DNA from: Oceanococcus atlanticus
GTDB taxonomy: Bacteria > Pseudomonadota > Gammaproteobacteria > Nevskiales > Oceanococcaceae
DNA length: 64,000 bases
Direction of reading: 5' to 3'
NCBI RefSeq assembly: GCF_002088235.1
Contig: NZ_AQQV01000001.1
Span: forward strand, 744,001 to 808,000
Shown: positions 45,236 to 54,623 of the stretch, one piece after another
Position numbering within the stretch: position 1 is the stretch's first letter
How the letters are laid out: each line of letters begins with the position of its first letter
Program-made: the position numbers and the translations under genes
The notes under the pieces: generated by a model
Seen by the model: only the letters and a program-made list of their open reading frames with translations
Database searches by the model: none
What the model was told of the DNA's origin: nothing

Positions 45236-46378
45236 TTAGCGCCCCAGCACCGAACGGGCGATCACTTCGAGCATGATTTCCGAAGTACCGCCGTAGATGC
45301 GCTGGATGCGCGCGTCAACAAAATCACGCGAGATCGGGTATTCGCTCATGTAGCCGTAGCCGCCGAACAGCTGCAGGCACTGGTCGACCACACGCCCTTC
45401 CAGTTCGGTGGTGGCGTACTTGATCATGGCCGCGGTCGGCACATCCATCTCGCCACGCTGGTACTTGCCGGAGCATTCGTTGACGTAGGCCTGATGGACC
45501 TCGATATCGGATTTCAGACGCGCCAGGGTAAAGCGCGTGTTCTGGAAGCTGGCGATGCTCTGCCCGAATGCCTTGCGCTCCTGCACATAGGCCACTGTGC
45601 GTTCCAATGCTCCGCGCGCGTGCGCCACGGCCATGGCGGCCAGCACCAGGCGCTCGCGCGGCAGTTCATCGATCAGATGACCGAAGCCGCCGCCGAGCCG
45701 ACCCAGTACCTTGTCGGCGCCGACTTTCATGTCCTTGAAGAACAGTTCGGAGGTGTCAGCGGCATGCTGACCGATTTTTTCCAGGTTGCGCCCGCGTGAG
45801 AATCCGTCCTGATCGGTGTCGAGCAGAAACAGCGTGGTGCCCTTGGCACCGGCCGCCGGGTCGGTCTTGATCGCGGCAACCACCACACCGGCATTCTGCC
45901 CGTTGGTGATGAAGGTCTTGCCGCCATTGACCACATAACCGCCCTGACCATCAGCATCAGCGCGCGAGCGAATGCCCTGCAAATCCGAGCCCGCACCGGG
46001 TTCGGTCATGCCGATGGCGCCGATGCATTCGCCGCTGGCCATGCGCGGCAGGTAAAACTGCTTCTGCTCTTCGCTGCCCAGATGCAGGATGTACGGGGCG
46101 GCGATATCCGAATGCACGCTGAGATTGCTGGCCAGCGCCATAAACCCCATGCGCGCAGCTTCTTCCAGCACCACCACGGAGAACTCGAACGGCGCGCCGA
46201 TGCCGCCATATTCTTCTGGTTGATCCACGCACAGCAAGCCGTTCTCACCCATCTTGCGGTAGAACGATTTGGGCACGATGCCGTCTTTCTCCCACTGTTC
46301 GTAGTGCGGCTGTGCCTCTTCTTCAAGAAAGCGGCGAACGTTGTCGCGGAAAAGTTCGAGTTCGGCTTGGTCAACCAT
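45236..46378 (-). CDS. Acyl-CoA dehydrogenase, long-chain type
   Basis: A 380-residue FAD enzyme of beta-oxidation. FAD/substrate blocks are AIGMTEPGAGSDLQGI, GGKTFITNGQ and QLFGGYGYMSEYPI. The usual catalytic Glu position near the C-terminus is replaced by IYGGTSE, so the base is probably Glu242 in ELPRERL, as in long-chain and isovaleryl-CoA dehydrogenases. This predicts a longer or branched acyl substrate. The ATG at 46378 overlaps the stop of the upstream MFS gene by eight bases, so the two form an operon. Confidence 0.88.
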   Translation of the reverse strand: MVDQAELELFRDNVRRFLEEEAQPHYEQWEKDGIVPKSFYRKMGENGLLCVDQPEEYGGIGAPFEFSVVVLEEAARMGFMALASNLSVHSDIAAPYILHLGSEEQKQFYLPRMASGECIGAIGMTEPGAGSDLQGIRSRADADGQGGYVVNGGKTFITNGQNAGVVVAAIKTDPAAGAKGTTLFLLDTDQDGFSRGRNLEKIGQHAADTSELFFKDMKVGADKVLGRLGGGFGHLIDELPRERLVLAAMAVAHARGALERTVAYVQERKAFGQSIASFQNTRFTLARLKSDIEVHQAYVNECSGKYQRGEMDVPTAAMIKYATTELEGRVVDQCLQLFGGYGYMSEYPISRDFVDARIQRIYGGTSEIMLEVIARSVLGR

Positions 46379-47684
46379 GATCAGCGGGTTTCCAGTTGAT
46401 GTTGCGGCAGTATGTTTCTTTCAGGGTGAGGCTGACCAGCAGCCCCATCAAGGCCAGCCCGGCGGAAAGATACAGCCCACGGCGGTAATCGATCCACTCG
46501 TACACACGCAGCTGATTGACCAGCTCACCCTGCCACAGCACGTCCATAGCCCACCCAAACAGCGGCTGGGCCACCGCCGCGCCGGCGAAAAGGCCGGTGT
46601 TGGCCACGGCGATCGACATGCCCGCAAACAGCGGGGGCGCGACTTCCTTGGCCACCGCGTAAGAGACCGTGCTGCCACCGGCACACAGACCCAGCAGGCC
46701 CAGCAACAGCCAGGCCGACCAGCCTGGCGTCCAGGGCAGAAACAGCAAGCCCAGCCAGCTGGCCAGCACGCCCAGCGCGCACACCACCACCATGGGGCGG
46801 CGACGCCCCAGCGCATCGGAGACCGTGCCGCCAAAGAACGAACCCACTGCGGTGGCAATCAGCATGACCGTGGCGCAATTGGCCGCGGCCGTGCGCGAGG
46901 CGCCGTGCACGTCCTGCATCATGGGCACGCACCACAGACCGACAAACGCCAGGGCGGTGCCGACCAGGCCGAACATGACCAGGAACACCGGCCACACGTG
47001 GCGATTGCTCAGCGCCCCGTACAGCTCGCGACTCCAGTGCCGGTGTGCCGGCGGATGCGGGGGCAAACCCTGCAGCGTCTGGATGTCGGGATAGCCGGCA
47101 TCGCGCGGGTGGTTGCGCAGCAGCAGCAAGGTCGAGGCCGCCAGCAGTGCACCGACCACACCCACCCCAACGAACACCTCGCGCCAGGTTGCGACATTCA
47201 GCACCAGGGCCAGCGGCGTTGCGGCCAGCACCGCTCCGGCATTGCCGATCAGCAGCGTCAGTCCGGACACCACCCCGTAGCGATTCTCGGGAAACCACAG
47301 GGTGTTGAACTTCATCAGACCAACAAAGGTGAAGGAGACCCCCAAGCCCACCAGCATGCGCCCGATCGAGGCGGTGGTGAAATCCTCGGCCAGCCCGAAC
47401 ATCACGGTCCCCATGGCCGCAATCAGCCCGGCCAGGCCCACGGTGTAACGCGGCCCCAGGGTATCCGACAGGATGCCGGCAGGAATCTGCAGCAAGGTGT
47501 AGATGTAGTAATACACCGCCGCCAGAGTGCCCAGCGCAGCGGCTGAAATACTGAAGCTGGCCATCAGGTCGGGCGCCACCACACCCGGTGCGATGCGATG
47601 GAAAAAGCCAAGCACAAAGGTGACCGCCAGCAGCGTGAAGCCGGTCCAGCGATGACGGGCAAAACCAGGGGGAAGTGGGCGCAT
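46371..47684 (-). CDS. MFS transporter
   Basis: A 437-residue member of the major facilitator superfamily with 12 predicted helices. The motif-A-like loop GILSDTLGPRY and the second-half loop GTVSDALGRRRP are present. The family profile resembles nitrate/oxalate or organic acid permeases of the ~430-residue class, but the substrate cannot be read. ATG 47684 was chosen; a GTG at 47714 extends the frame by ten residues. It shares an operon with the acyl-CoA dehydrogenase, so a carboxylic acid substrate is plausible. Confidence 0.82.
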   Translation of the reverse strand: MRPLPPGFARHRWTGFTLLAVTFVLGFFHRIAPGVVAPDLMASFSISAAALGTLAAVYYYIYTLLQIPAGILSDTLGPRYTVGLAGLIAAMGTVMFGLAEDFTTASIGRMLVGLGVSFTFVGLMKFNTLWFPENRYGVVSGLTLLIGNAGAVLAATPLALVLNVATWREVFVGVGVVGALLAASTLLLLRNHPRDAGYPDIQTLQGLPPHPPAHRHWSRELYGALSNRHVWPVFLVMFGLVGTALAFVGLWCVPMMQDVHGASRTAAANCATVMLIATAVGSFFGGTVSDALGRRRPMVVVCALGVLASWLGLLFLPWTPGWSAWLLLGLLGLCAGGSTVSYAVAKEVAPPLFAGMSIAVANTGLFAGAAVAQPLFGWAMDVLWQGELVNQLRVYEWIDYRRGLYLSAGLALMGLLVSLTLKETYCRNINWKPADHG

Positions 47685-47698
47685 GAACGAAGCCGTTG

Positions 47699-47732
47699 AA
47701 AAAACGTGGGCCACCTTGGACGGTGGCCCACG
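47699..47732 (-). terminator. Rho-independent terminator after the second RND pump gene
   Basis: An 11-bp perfect stem (CGTGGGCCACC at 47705-47715 with GGTGGCCCACG at 47722-47732) and a six-base loop, followed on the minus strand by six T. It lies 24 bases past the RND stop and separates that gene from the MFS gene. Confidence 0.88.
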
Positions 47733-47755
47733 CTCAGTTTACCGCGACAGTGGGG

Positions 47756-50700
47756 TCAACTGCCGGCGGTAACGGGCTGGGTCGTGGGGTTTCGACGGCC
47801 AGCCCAGCGGGTCACCAGGAGGTAGAACAGCGGGATGAAGAAAATGGCCAGAAAGGTTGCGGCCAACATCCCGCCAAACACCGCGGAGCCTATCGCCACA
47901 CGGGCCGCGGCACCCGCGCCGGAGCTCAGCGCGAGCGGGGTTACCCCCAAGGTGAACGCCATCGAGGTCATCAGGATGGGGCGCAAGCGTATGCGTGCCG
48001 CCTCCAACACTGCTGACAACATATCTCTGCCCTGCTCCTGCAAATCGCGGGCGAATTCAACAATCAGAATGGCGTTCTTGGCCGCCAGACCGATCGTGGT
48101 CAGAATTCCGACCTGGAAAAACACGTCGTTGGTCAGATCGCGACTCAATGCCGCCAGCACCGCGCCCAACACACCCAGCGGCACCACCAGAATCACCGCG
48201 AACGGGATGCTCCAGCTTTCATACAGGGCGGCCAGCGACAGAAACACCACGATGATCGAGATCATGTACAGGTACGGCGCCATGGAACCTGATTGCTGCT
48301 GCTGCAACGACACCCCGGTCCACTCGAAACCGATGCCCGGCCCCAGCGAAGCCACCAGTGCTTCCATCTCCTGCATGGCCTGACCGGAGCTGTAGCCCTC
48401 AGCCGGCTCTCCCAGGATCTGCATCGCCGGCACCCCGTTGTAGCGCTCCAGTCGCGGCGAGCCGTAATCCCAGTGCCCGCTGGCAATGCTGCTGAACGGC
48501 ACCATGTCGCCATGGCTGTTGCGCAGATACCAGTGACTGAAATCCTCGGGCAACATGCGGTACGGGGCATCACCCTGCAAATACACGCGTTTGACGCGGC
48601 CATTGTCGAGAAAATCATTGACGTAGCGTGATCCCCAGGCCACCGACAGCATCTGTCCGATCTCGGCCAGCGGGATGCTCAGCGCGCGTGCTTTTTGGTA
48701 GTCGATATCGATGCGGTATTGCGGTGTGTCTTCCTGACCGTTGGCCCGCACTTTGGACAATATGGGACTGTCATTGGCCTTTTTGATCAGGGTGTCGCGC
48801 GCCTCACTGAGCGCTTCATGCCCAATGCCACCGCGGTCCTGAAGCTGCAAATCAAAACCGGTGGCGTTGCCCAGGCCTCGCACCAGCGGCAGGTTGAACG
48901 CGAAGGCCATGCCGTCCTTGATCTTGGAAAATGGCTCATTGGTGCTATCCAGAATGGCCATGGCGCTTTCCGTCTGCGGATCTCGCTCTTCCCAGGGCTT
49001 CAGATTGACGAAGGCCAGGCCGACATTCTGGCCACGCCCGGCAAAGCCGAACCCGGCGATGGTGAAGGCGCCCTCGACACTGTCCAGCGCGGCGTAGTAA
49101 TCACCCACCTCTCCGACGGTTTTCAGCGTGCGTTCCTGTGTTGCACCCTGTGGCAAAACCACCTGGGTCAGCAGCAGCCCCTGGTCTTCCTCGGGCAGGA
49201 ACGCCGTCGGCAAGCGCATGAACAGAACCCCCAGTACCGCGATAATCGCGACATAAATCAGGGTGTAGCGGCCGGTGCGCTTTGCGATATGGCTGACCGA
49301 CGCCTGATAGCCACGCGTGCCTTTGTCCATGCCACGATTGAACCAACCCAACCAGCGTTTCAACGGGCCGTGATCTTCCTCCTGCGGCGGCTTCAGCAAG
49401 GTTGCGCAAAGGGCCGGCGTGAACACCAGCGCCACCAGCACCGACAAGGACATGGCGGTGACAATGGTGAGGGAGAACTGACGATAGATCGCGCCGGTGG
49501 AACCTGGAAAGAAGGCCATTGGCACGAACACGGCCGAAAGGACCACGCCAATACCAATCAGGGCGCCGGTGATCTGGCCCATGGAACGGCGGGTCGCCTC
49601 CAGCGGCGGCAGGCCTTCCTCATGCATGACGCGCTCAACATTCTCAACCACCACAATGGCGTCATCGACCAGCAGACCAATGGCCAGCACCATGCCAAAC
49701 ATGGTCAGCATGTTGATCGAAAACCCGGCCACCGCCATGACGCCGAAGGTGCCGAGCAACACCACCGGCACGGCCAGCGTCGGAATCAGGGTTGCGCGCA
49801 GGTTCTGCAGGAACAGCAACATGACCAAAAAGACCAGCAGCACAGCCTCGAACAGAGTCTTGTAGACCTCATGGATGGCGGTGCTGACAAACGGCGTGGT
49901 GTCGTAGGGAAAACGCACCTCAACCCCTTCGGGGAAGTAGGCTTCCAGCTCGGCGATGCGCTCGCGCACACGCAGGGCGGTGTCCAGTGCATTGGCCCCC
50001 GGCGCCAGATTGATCCCCATGCCGGACGAAGGCTGGCCGGCATAGTAGGACTCGATGCTGTAGTCCTCGGCACCCAGCTCCACCCGGGCAATGTCGCCGA
50101 GAGTTACACGCGCGCCATCGCTGTCGGTCTTGATCAGAATGCGGCGGAACTGGTCTGCGGATTCCAGGCGGGTTTGCGCCGTGATGGTGGCATTGAGCTG
50201 CTGCCCTTGAATCGCCGGCAGACCACCCAGCTGGCCGACCGTGACCTGAGCGTTCTGCACTTCAATGGCCGAGATCACATCGCCCACGGTGAGCTCGTAC
50301 TGGGTCAGCCGGGTGGGATTAAGCCAGATGCGCATGGCGTACTGAGCACCGAACAGCTGGGTGGTGCCAACGCCGGTCACACGTCCGATCGGGTCCTGCA
50401 GATCGGTGGCGATGAAATCAGCTAGGTCGGTGCGGTCGAGGCGACCGTCGGTTGAAATCAGCGCCAACACCATGAGGAAGTTGGAGTTGGCCTTGACCAC
50501 CTGCACACCCTGGTCCTGCACGGCCTGCGGCAGACGTGGCTCGGCCAGCTGCAGCTTGTTCTGGACCTGGACCTGCGCGATGTCGGGGTCGGTGCCTGGC
50601 TCAAAGGTCAGCGTGATGCGGGCATTGCCGGTGGAATCACTGCTTGAGCCCATGTACAGCAGCCCGTCGACACCGGTCATTTGCTGCTCGATGACCTGGG

Positions 50701-50884
50701 TCACCGAATTGGTCAGGGTCTGCGCTGACGCCCCGGGGTACTGGGCCCGGACCTCCACCGATGGCGGCGCCACCGTGGGAAAACGCTCGACCGGCAACGA
50801 GCGCAAGGCCAGGGCCCCAGCGAGCATGATCACAATGGCGATAACCCAGGCAAAGATGGGCCTATCGATGAAAAAATTAACCAT
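47756..50884 (-). CDS. RND multidrug efflux permease (HAE1 family)
   Basis: A 1042-residue inner-membrane pump with the AcrB/MexB plan. The family start [15 protein letters not shown], periplasmic [15 protein letters not shown], the proton-relay helix [16 protein letters not shown] and the second-half [16 protein letters not shown] are present. The first periplasmic domains match multidrug pumps more closely than the other RND gene in this window. Its ATG overlaps the adaptor stop by eight bases. A TetR gene divergent from the adaptor controls the set. No outer-membrane channel gene is present. Confidence 0.94.
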   Translation of the reverse strand: MVNFFIDRPIFAWVIAIVIMLAGALALRSLPVERFPTVAPPSVEVRAQYPGASAQTLTNSVTQVIEQQMTGVDGLLYMGSSSDSTGNARITLTFEPGTDPDIAQVQVQNKLQLAEPRLPQAVQDQGVQVVKANSNFLMVLALISTDGRLDRTDLADFIATDLQDPIGRVTGVGTTQLFGAQYAMRIWLNPTRLTQYELTVGDVISAIEVQNAQVTVGQLGGLPAIQGQQLNATITAQTRLESADQFRRILIKTDSDGARVTLGDIARVELGAEDYSIESYYAGQPSSGMGINLAPGANALDTALRVRERIAELEAYFPEGVEVRFPYDTTPFVSTAIHEVYKTLFEAVLLVFLVMLLFLQNLRATLIPTLAVPVVLLGTFGVMAVAGFSINMLTMFGMVLAIGLLVDDAIVVVENVERVMHEEGLPPLEATRRSMGQITGALIGIGVVLSAVFVPMAFFPGSTGAIYRQFSLTIVTAMSLSVLVALVFTPALCATLLKPPQEEDHGPLKRWLGWFNRGMDKGTRGYQASVSHIAKRTGRYTLIYVAIIAVLGVLFMRLPTAFLPEEDQGLLLTQVVLPQGATQERTLKTVGEVGDYYAALDSVEGAFTIAGFGFAGRGQNVGLAFVNLKPWEERDPQTESAMAILDSTNEPFSKIKDGMAFAFNLPLVRGLGNATGFDLQLQDRGGIGHEALSEARDTLIKKANDSPILSKVRANGQEDTPQYRIDIDYQKARALSIPLAEIGQMLSVAWGSRYVNDFLDNGRVKRVYLQGDAPYRMLPEDFSHWYLRNSHGDMVPFSSIASGHWDYGSPRLERYNGVPAMQILGEPAEGYSSGQAMQEMEALVASLGPGIGFEWTGVSLQQQQSGSMAPYLYMISIIVVFLSLAALYESWSIPFAVILVVPLGVLGAVLAALSRDLTNDVFFQVGILTTIGLAAKNAILIVEFARDLQEQGRDMLSAVLEAARIRLRPILMTSMAFTLGVTPLALSSGAGAAARVAIGSAVFGGMLAATFLAIFFIPLFYLLVTRWAGRRNPTTQPVTAGS

Positions 50885-52109
50885 TGCTTGCCTCGGTGGC
50901 CGCGCTCAGGCGTGCGCCCTGCTCGCCGGCAGCGGCATACGGCTGAATGCCGGCATCCTCGGTAGTGACTTGATCGCCGGGGCTGACGCGCTGCAGCTGA
51001 TTGACGATGACCTGATCGCCGGCGGACAGACCCTCGCTGATCAGCCAGAACTGGCCGATGGCTTTGTCGGCCTGCAGCACCCGCTTTTCCACCGAGCCGT
51101 CGGCGTTGACCCGCAAGGCCGTCGCCTGGCCCTGCCGATCACGGGTTACGCCCTGTTGCGGCACCAGCAAAGCCTGGGTTTGCACCCCTTCGGTGACACG
51201 AGCCTGCACGTACATGCCCGGCAGCAACTGATGATCCGGATTGGGGAAAATCGCACGCAGGGTCACGCTGCCGGTGTCGCGATCCACCGTGACATCAGAG
51301 AACTGCAGCTCACCGCTGTGGCTGTATTCCGAACCATCCTCCAGCATCAGTCGCACCTGGGTTCGCCCGGATTCGGCCTGCTGCAAACGCCCTTCGGCCA
51401 GCGCCTGACGCAACGCCAGCACCTCGGCCGAAGAGCGCGGAATGTCGACATAAATCGGGTCCAGCTGGGTAATCTGAGCCAGCTCGGCCGATTGATTGGC
51501 GGTGACCAGCGCACCTTCGGTGACGAAGGAACGCCCAATCCGGCCATCGATGGAGGCCGCAATGCGGGTGTATTCCAGATCTATGCGCGCCGTTTCCAGA
51601 CGCGCCCTGGCCAGCTCCACGTCGGCCTTGGCTTCGGCCAGCCGCGCGCGTGCGTCGTCAAATTCCTGCTGACTGACGGCGCCGCTGCCAACCACCTCGC
51701 GAATGCGCCGGGTATTGGCTTCAACCGACTGTACCGTGGCCTGCGCCTTGTCCAGCTCCGCCTTGGCCTGCTCGACCTGAGCGCGATACACCTTGTCGTC
51801 CAGTTGATACAGCAGCTCACCGGCCTCAACCCGCGCACCCTCTTCAAAGCGCCGCTGCTGGATAACGCCGCCAACCTGCGGGCGCACCTGAGCCACCCGG
51901 TAAGGCGTGGTGCGCCCCGGCAGATCGGTGGTGACCTCAACCGCCTGGTTGCGCAGGGTGAACACCCCCACCTGCAACTCCGCCGACTCATCACTCGGCG
52001 GCGCTGACGAATCGCTGCAAGCGGTCACGCCGGCGACTGCCAGCAGCAGCAGTGCCGCAGGATGGATATGCGACCGAACGCGGCCACGCGCAATCGGAGA
52101 ACAGGACAT
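50877..52109 (-). CDS. RND efflux periplasmic adaptor lipoprotein (AcrA/MexA-like)
   Basis: A 410-residue adaptor with a lipobox ([10 protein letters not shown]), so it is anchored by lipid, unlike the other adaptor here. The lipoyl halves ([39 protein letters not shown]) flank a coiled-coil hairpin, and the beta-barrel and membrane-proximal domains follow. It connects the RND pump to an outer-membrane channel. ATG 52109 was chosen over a TTG at 52115. The promoter (52143-52171) with its palindrome lies about 35 bases upstream. Confidence 0.92.
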   Translation of the reverse strand: MSCSPIARGRVRSHIHPAALLLLAVAGVTACSDSSAPPSDESAELQVGVFTLRNQAVEVTTDLPGRTTPYRVAQVRPQVGGVIQQRRFEEGARVEAGELLYQLDDKVYRAQVEQAKAELDKAQATVQSVEANTRRIREVVGSGAVSQQEFDDARARLAEAKADVELARARLETARIDLEYTRIAASIDGRIGRSFVTEGALVTANQSAELAQITQLDPIYVDIPRSSAEVLALRQALAEGRLQQAESGRTQVRLMLEDGSEYSHSGELQFSDVTVDRDTGSVTLRAIFPNPDHQLLPGMYVQARVTEGVQTQALLVPQQGVTRDRQGQATALRVNADGSVEKRVLQADKAIGQFWLISEGLSAGDQVIVNQLQRVSPGDQVTTEDAGIQPYAAAGEQGARLSAATEASNG

Positions 52110-52142
52110 GGGCAAGCATCGGGGGGATCGGACGTGTTACTT

Positions 52143-52171
52143 TATATACATTCATGAATGTATACAAGCAA
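52143..52171 (-). promoter_or_regulatory. Pump promoter overlapped by a perfect 20-bp palindrome
   Basis: TATACATTCATGAATGTATA (52145-52164) is a perfect palindrome. On the minus strand the same stretch reads -35 TTGCTT (52171-52166), 17 bases, and -10 TATATA (52148-52143), so the palindrome fills the spacer. It resembles the AcrR operator in form and core (CATT...GAATG). Binding by the divergent TetR protein, blocking the adaptor-pump operon, is a strong inference. Confidence 0.8.
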
Positions 52172-52257
52172 ATTGACCTGCCCCCGAAGACACGCAACCA
52201 TGTGGCGCCCGGCACGGTTCTCCCGGTCGGCCCCGGCCGCATGACAAAACACCAAAA

Positions 52258-52929
52258 ATGGCCCGAAAAACCAAAGCCGAAGCGCTGGAAACCCGCAATC
52301 TGATTCTTGATACCGCCGAACAGGTGTTTCGCAAGCAAGGGGTGTCGCACACCTCCTTGAACGACATCGCGGCGGCCGCCGGCGTGACACGCGGGGCCAT
52401 CTATGGCCATTTCCGCAACAAGGTGGATTTGTTCAATCAGATGCACGAACGCATCCACACGCCGATTCAGGCGCTGGCGGATGAGTCGGCCAATCCGGAT
52501 GAACCGGATCCGCTAGGCCAGCTGCGCAATCTGCTAGTGACGGTGTTGCAGCACACCGTGAGCGATCCGCATCAACAGCGCGTGCTCGACGTGCTGTTCC
52601 TGCGTTGCGAACAGATCGAGTGCATGGGCCCGATCATCGAGCTGCACAATCAGTACTACCGGGATGGCGTTGCGCGCACCCAGAGAACTTTGGAAAACGC
52701 GATACGGCGCGGGCAATTGCCGAGTCAGCTCGACACTCGCACCGCATCACTGGCCGTGCATGCGTGGATACGCGGCCTGCTCACCAACTGGCTGTTCGCT
52801 CCCGACCTGTTCGACCTGGAAGCCCAGGCCGAACAGTTGGTTGACGGGTTTCTGGACAGCCTCAAGCTGAGCACTGCATTTCTCAAGCGCGACGACGGCG
52901 TCCCAGCAGTACAAAACCAGCCAGGCTGA
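52258..52929 (+). CDS. TetR/AcrR-family repressor of the RND pump
   Basis: A 223-residue regulator with an N-terminal helix-turn-helix (TSLNDIAAAAGVTRGAIYGHF, the classic TetR signature) and a C-terminal ligand-binding domain resembling AcrR/TtgR (LRNLLVTVLQHTVSDPHQQR, IRGLLTNWLFAPDLFDL). It likely represses the divergent adaptor-pump operon and is released by hydrophobic compounds. ATG 52258 lies 93 bases past the palindrome. The last 47 bases overlap the 3' end of the convergent subtilase gene. Confidence 0.92.
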   Translation: MARKTKAEALETRNLILDTAEQVFRKQGVSHTSLNDIAAAAGVTRGAIYGHFRNKVDLFNQMHERIHTPIQALADESANPDEPDPLGQLRNLLVTVLQHTVSDPHQQRVLDVLFLRCEQIECMGPIIELHNQYYRDGVARTQRTLENAIRRGQLPSQLDTRTASLAVHAWIRGLLTNWLFAPDLFDLEAQAEQLVDGFLDSLKLSTAFLKRDDGVPAVQNQPG

Positions 52930-54508
52930 ACAGCCACAGGCCCAAAGCGCCACCACCGCGCACGCCAGCATCACCACGCGCACCACCGGACTGCGGCGGC
53001 TCATCGCTGTTGCCGTCGCCCGAGGCCTCATCCAGCATGCCCGGCGCCGCCAGCACCGCGGCCAGCGCATCAATACGACCGCTGCCGAAGACATTGCTCT
53101 TTTCGCCCTCGGCCGTGCCGCCACAGTTTTCTTCGGTCTGCAGCGGAATAGCAGTGCTTTCGATGATCTGACGGATCAGCGCAACCTGGCCGCGCAGCGA
53201 CGGCTCGGCCGAAATCAGCAATGCCACCAGGCCTGCAACATGCGGCCCGGCCATGCTGGTTCCGGAATACGCGGCATATTCTCCATCGATGGTGGATGAC
53301 AGCACCCCAACCCCGGGCGCCGTCACATCCGGCTTGGTGCGCATGGACAGATCCGACAGCACCGGACCGCGACTGGAAAAGCTCGCCATCTGGTCTTCGA
53401 AATCGCTCGCCCCGACGGTGAAGCTGCTCTCGTAGATGGCCAGCGGGAACAACAAGGTGTAGCAGCTCAGGTCTTCGCCCTGGCCATCGTTACCGGCGGA
53501 AACAACCTGCACGATGCCGGCCGCCTCGGTGGCTTCATTGGCAGCCTTGAGAATGTCAGGCGGGCAGGCCTCGACACAGCCCCAGGAATTGTTGATCACA
53601 TCAGGCGCTTGGCTCGGGTCGGCCATGTCCGGCTCACCTGCCGGGTACGGCGCTACAAACCACTGCATGCAATCCAGATAGGTCGGCAACGTGCCCACCC
53701 CGACCACCGGATCAAGCAGCGAACGACAGGCCATCCATTGCGCTTCGGGCGCCATGCCGATGCGCATGCCGGCTCCATCATCCCCAACCATGGTGCCGGT
53801 GGTGTGGGTGCCATGGCCATGCGAATCGCAGGGCACCGCCGGATCACTGCAGAACGGATCCAGCGCACCGAACGCGTTGTGCCAGTTGTAGCTGTGGTCG
53901 GCATTCAGACCATCCCAACCACGGTACTGCCGGATCAGCGCCGGGTGCTCCCATTCCACGCCGATGTCGTGATCACCCACCACCACGCCCTGGCCACGAA
54001 TACCCAGATCCCAGACCGCCGGAGCGCCAACCAGTTGAATCCCTGGTTCGATGCTCATCTCAAGCTCGTCTTCGTCCTTGGGCGTCATCGGCGCCGGCGC
54101 CTGACTGAAATCCGGCTTGGCCACGGCATGGATGGCAGCCACACCCGGCAATGCGGCGAGCTGACGCAGCACAGGCGCAGCCGCGTCCAAATGCACCACA
54201 TTGGCCAGCCAGTACGACTGGTATGACACACCCGCGGCCTCGAGCACACTGCGAACCGGCGCCTGCGTGCTCTGCGCATGCGTCTTCAGGCGCGAGACCA
54301 CGAACGCCCCCTTGGCCGCCTTATCGCGGATTGCGGCGGCGCCGGACAGATCGGCCTGATCACGCATTTCCACCACCACGCTGACCGCACCAGTGCTGGC
54401 GCGCTCAAGCAATTGCGGCGTCATTTTGTTGTCGTCTGCGGATGCTGCCCCTGCCCACACCAGAGCGCCGGCCAGCAGGGCTGCTCCCCACGGCATTGTT
54501 TTCGTCAC
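52883..54508 (-). CDS. Subtilisin-like (S8) protease with GlyGly-CTERM-like tail
   Basis: A 541-residue secreted protease: signal peptide (LLAGALVWAGAASA), an inhibitor I9-like propeptide region (~40-135), then the S8 domain with Asp181 in DIGVEWEHP, His232 in HGHGTHTTG, oxyanion Asn340 in SAGND and Ser418 in GTSMAGPHVAG. The Asp motif has Ile in place of the usual Thr or Ser. The C-terminus has a Gly-rich turn, one membrane helix and a terminal Arg cluster, the form of a GlyGly-CTERM sorting tail processed by rhombosortase. GTG 54508 was chosen because GGGG lies six bases upstream; ATG 54496 is an alternative. Its 3' end overlaps tetR. Confidence 0.88.
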   Translation of the reverse strand: MTKTMPWGAALLAGALVWAGAASADDNKMTPQLLERASTGAVSVVVEMRDQADLSGAAAIRDKAAKGAFVVSRLKTHAQSTQAPVRSVLEAAGVSYQSYWLANVVHLDAAAPVLRQLAALPGVAAIHAVAKPDFSQAPAPMTPKDEDELEMSIEPGIQLVGAPAVWDLGIRGQGVVVGDHDIGVEWEHPALIRQYRGWDGLNADHSYNWHNAFGALDPFCSDPAVPCDSHGHGTHTTGTMVGDDGAGMRIGMAPEAQWMACRSLLDPVVGVGTLPTYLDCMQWFVAPYPAGEPDMADPSQAPDVINNSWGCVEACPPDILKAANEATEAAGIVQVVSAGNDGQGEDLSCYTLLFPLAIYESSFTVGASDFEDQMASFSSRGPVLSDLSMRTKPDVTAPGVGVLSSTIDGEYAAYSGTSMAGPHVAGLVALLISAEPSLRGQVALIRQIIESTAIPLQTEENCGGTAEGEKSNVFGSGRIDALAAVLAAPGMLDEASGDGNSDEPPQSGGARGDAGVRGGGALGLWLFSLAGFVLLGRRRRA

Positions 54509-54623
54509 GGTTTTCCCCAAAGTCTTGTCGTGATGCGCCGGTCATGGCGCGTGCTGACTACACGCAGCAATCCGCTGAAACGTTCCCTGCGCGGCGGTTG
54601 CAGATGGGGAGACCGCAGCGCAC

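Noticed and set aside
48695-50425. 576-codon open frame on the plus strand, antisense to the RND permease
   Set aside because: It is rich in His, Gln and Gly with no domain or start signal and mirrors the GC-rich codon use of the real gene on the other strand.
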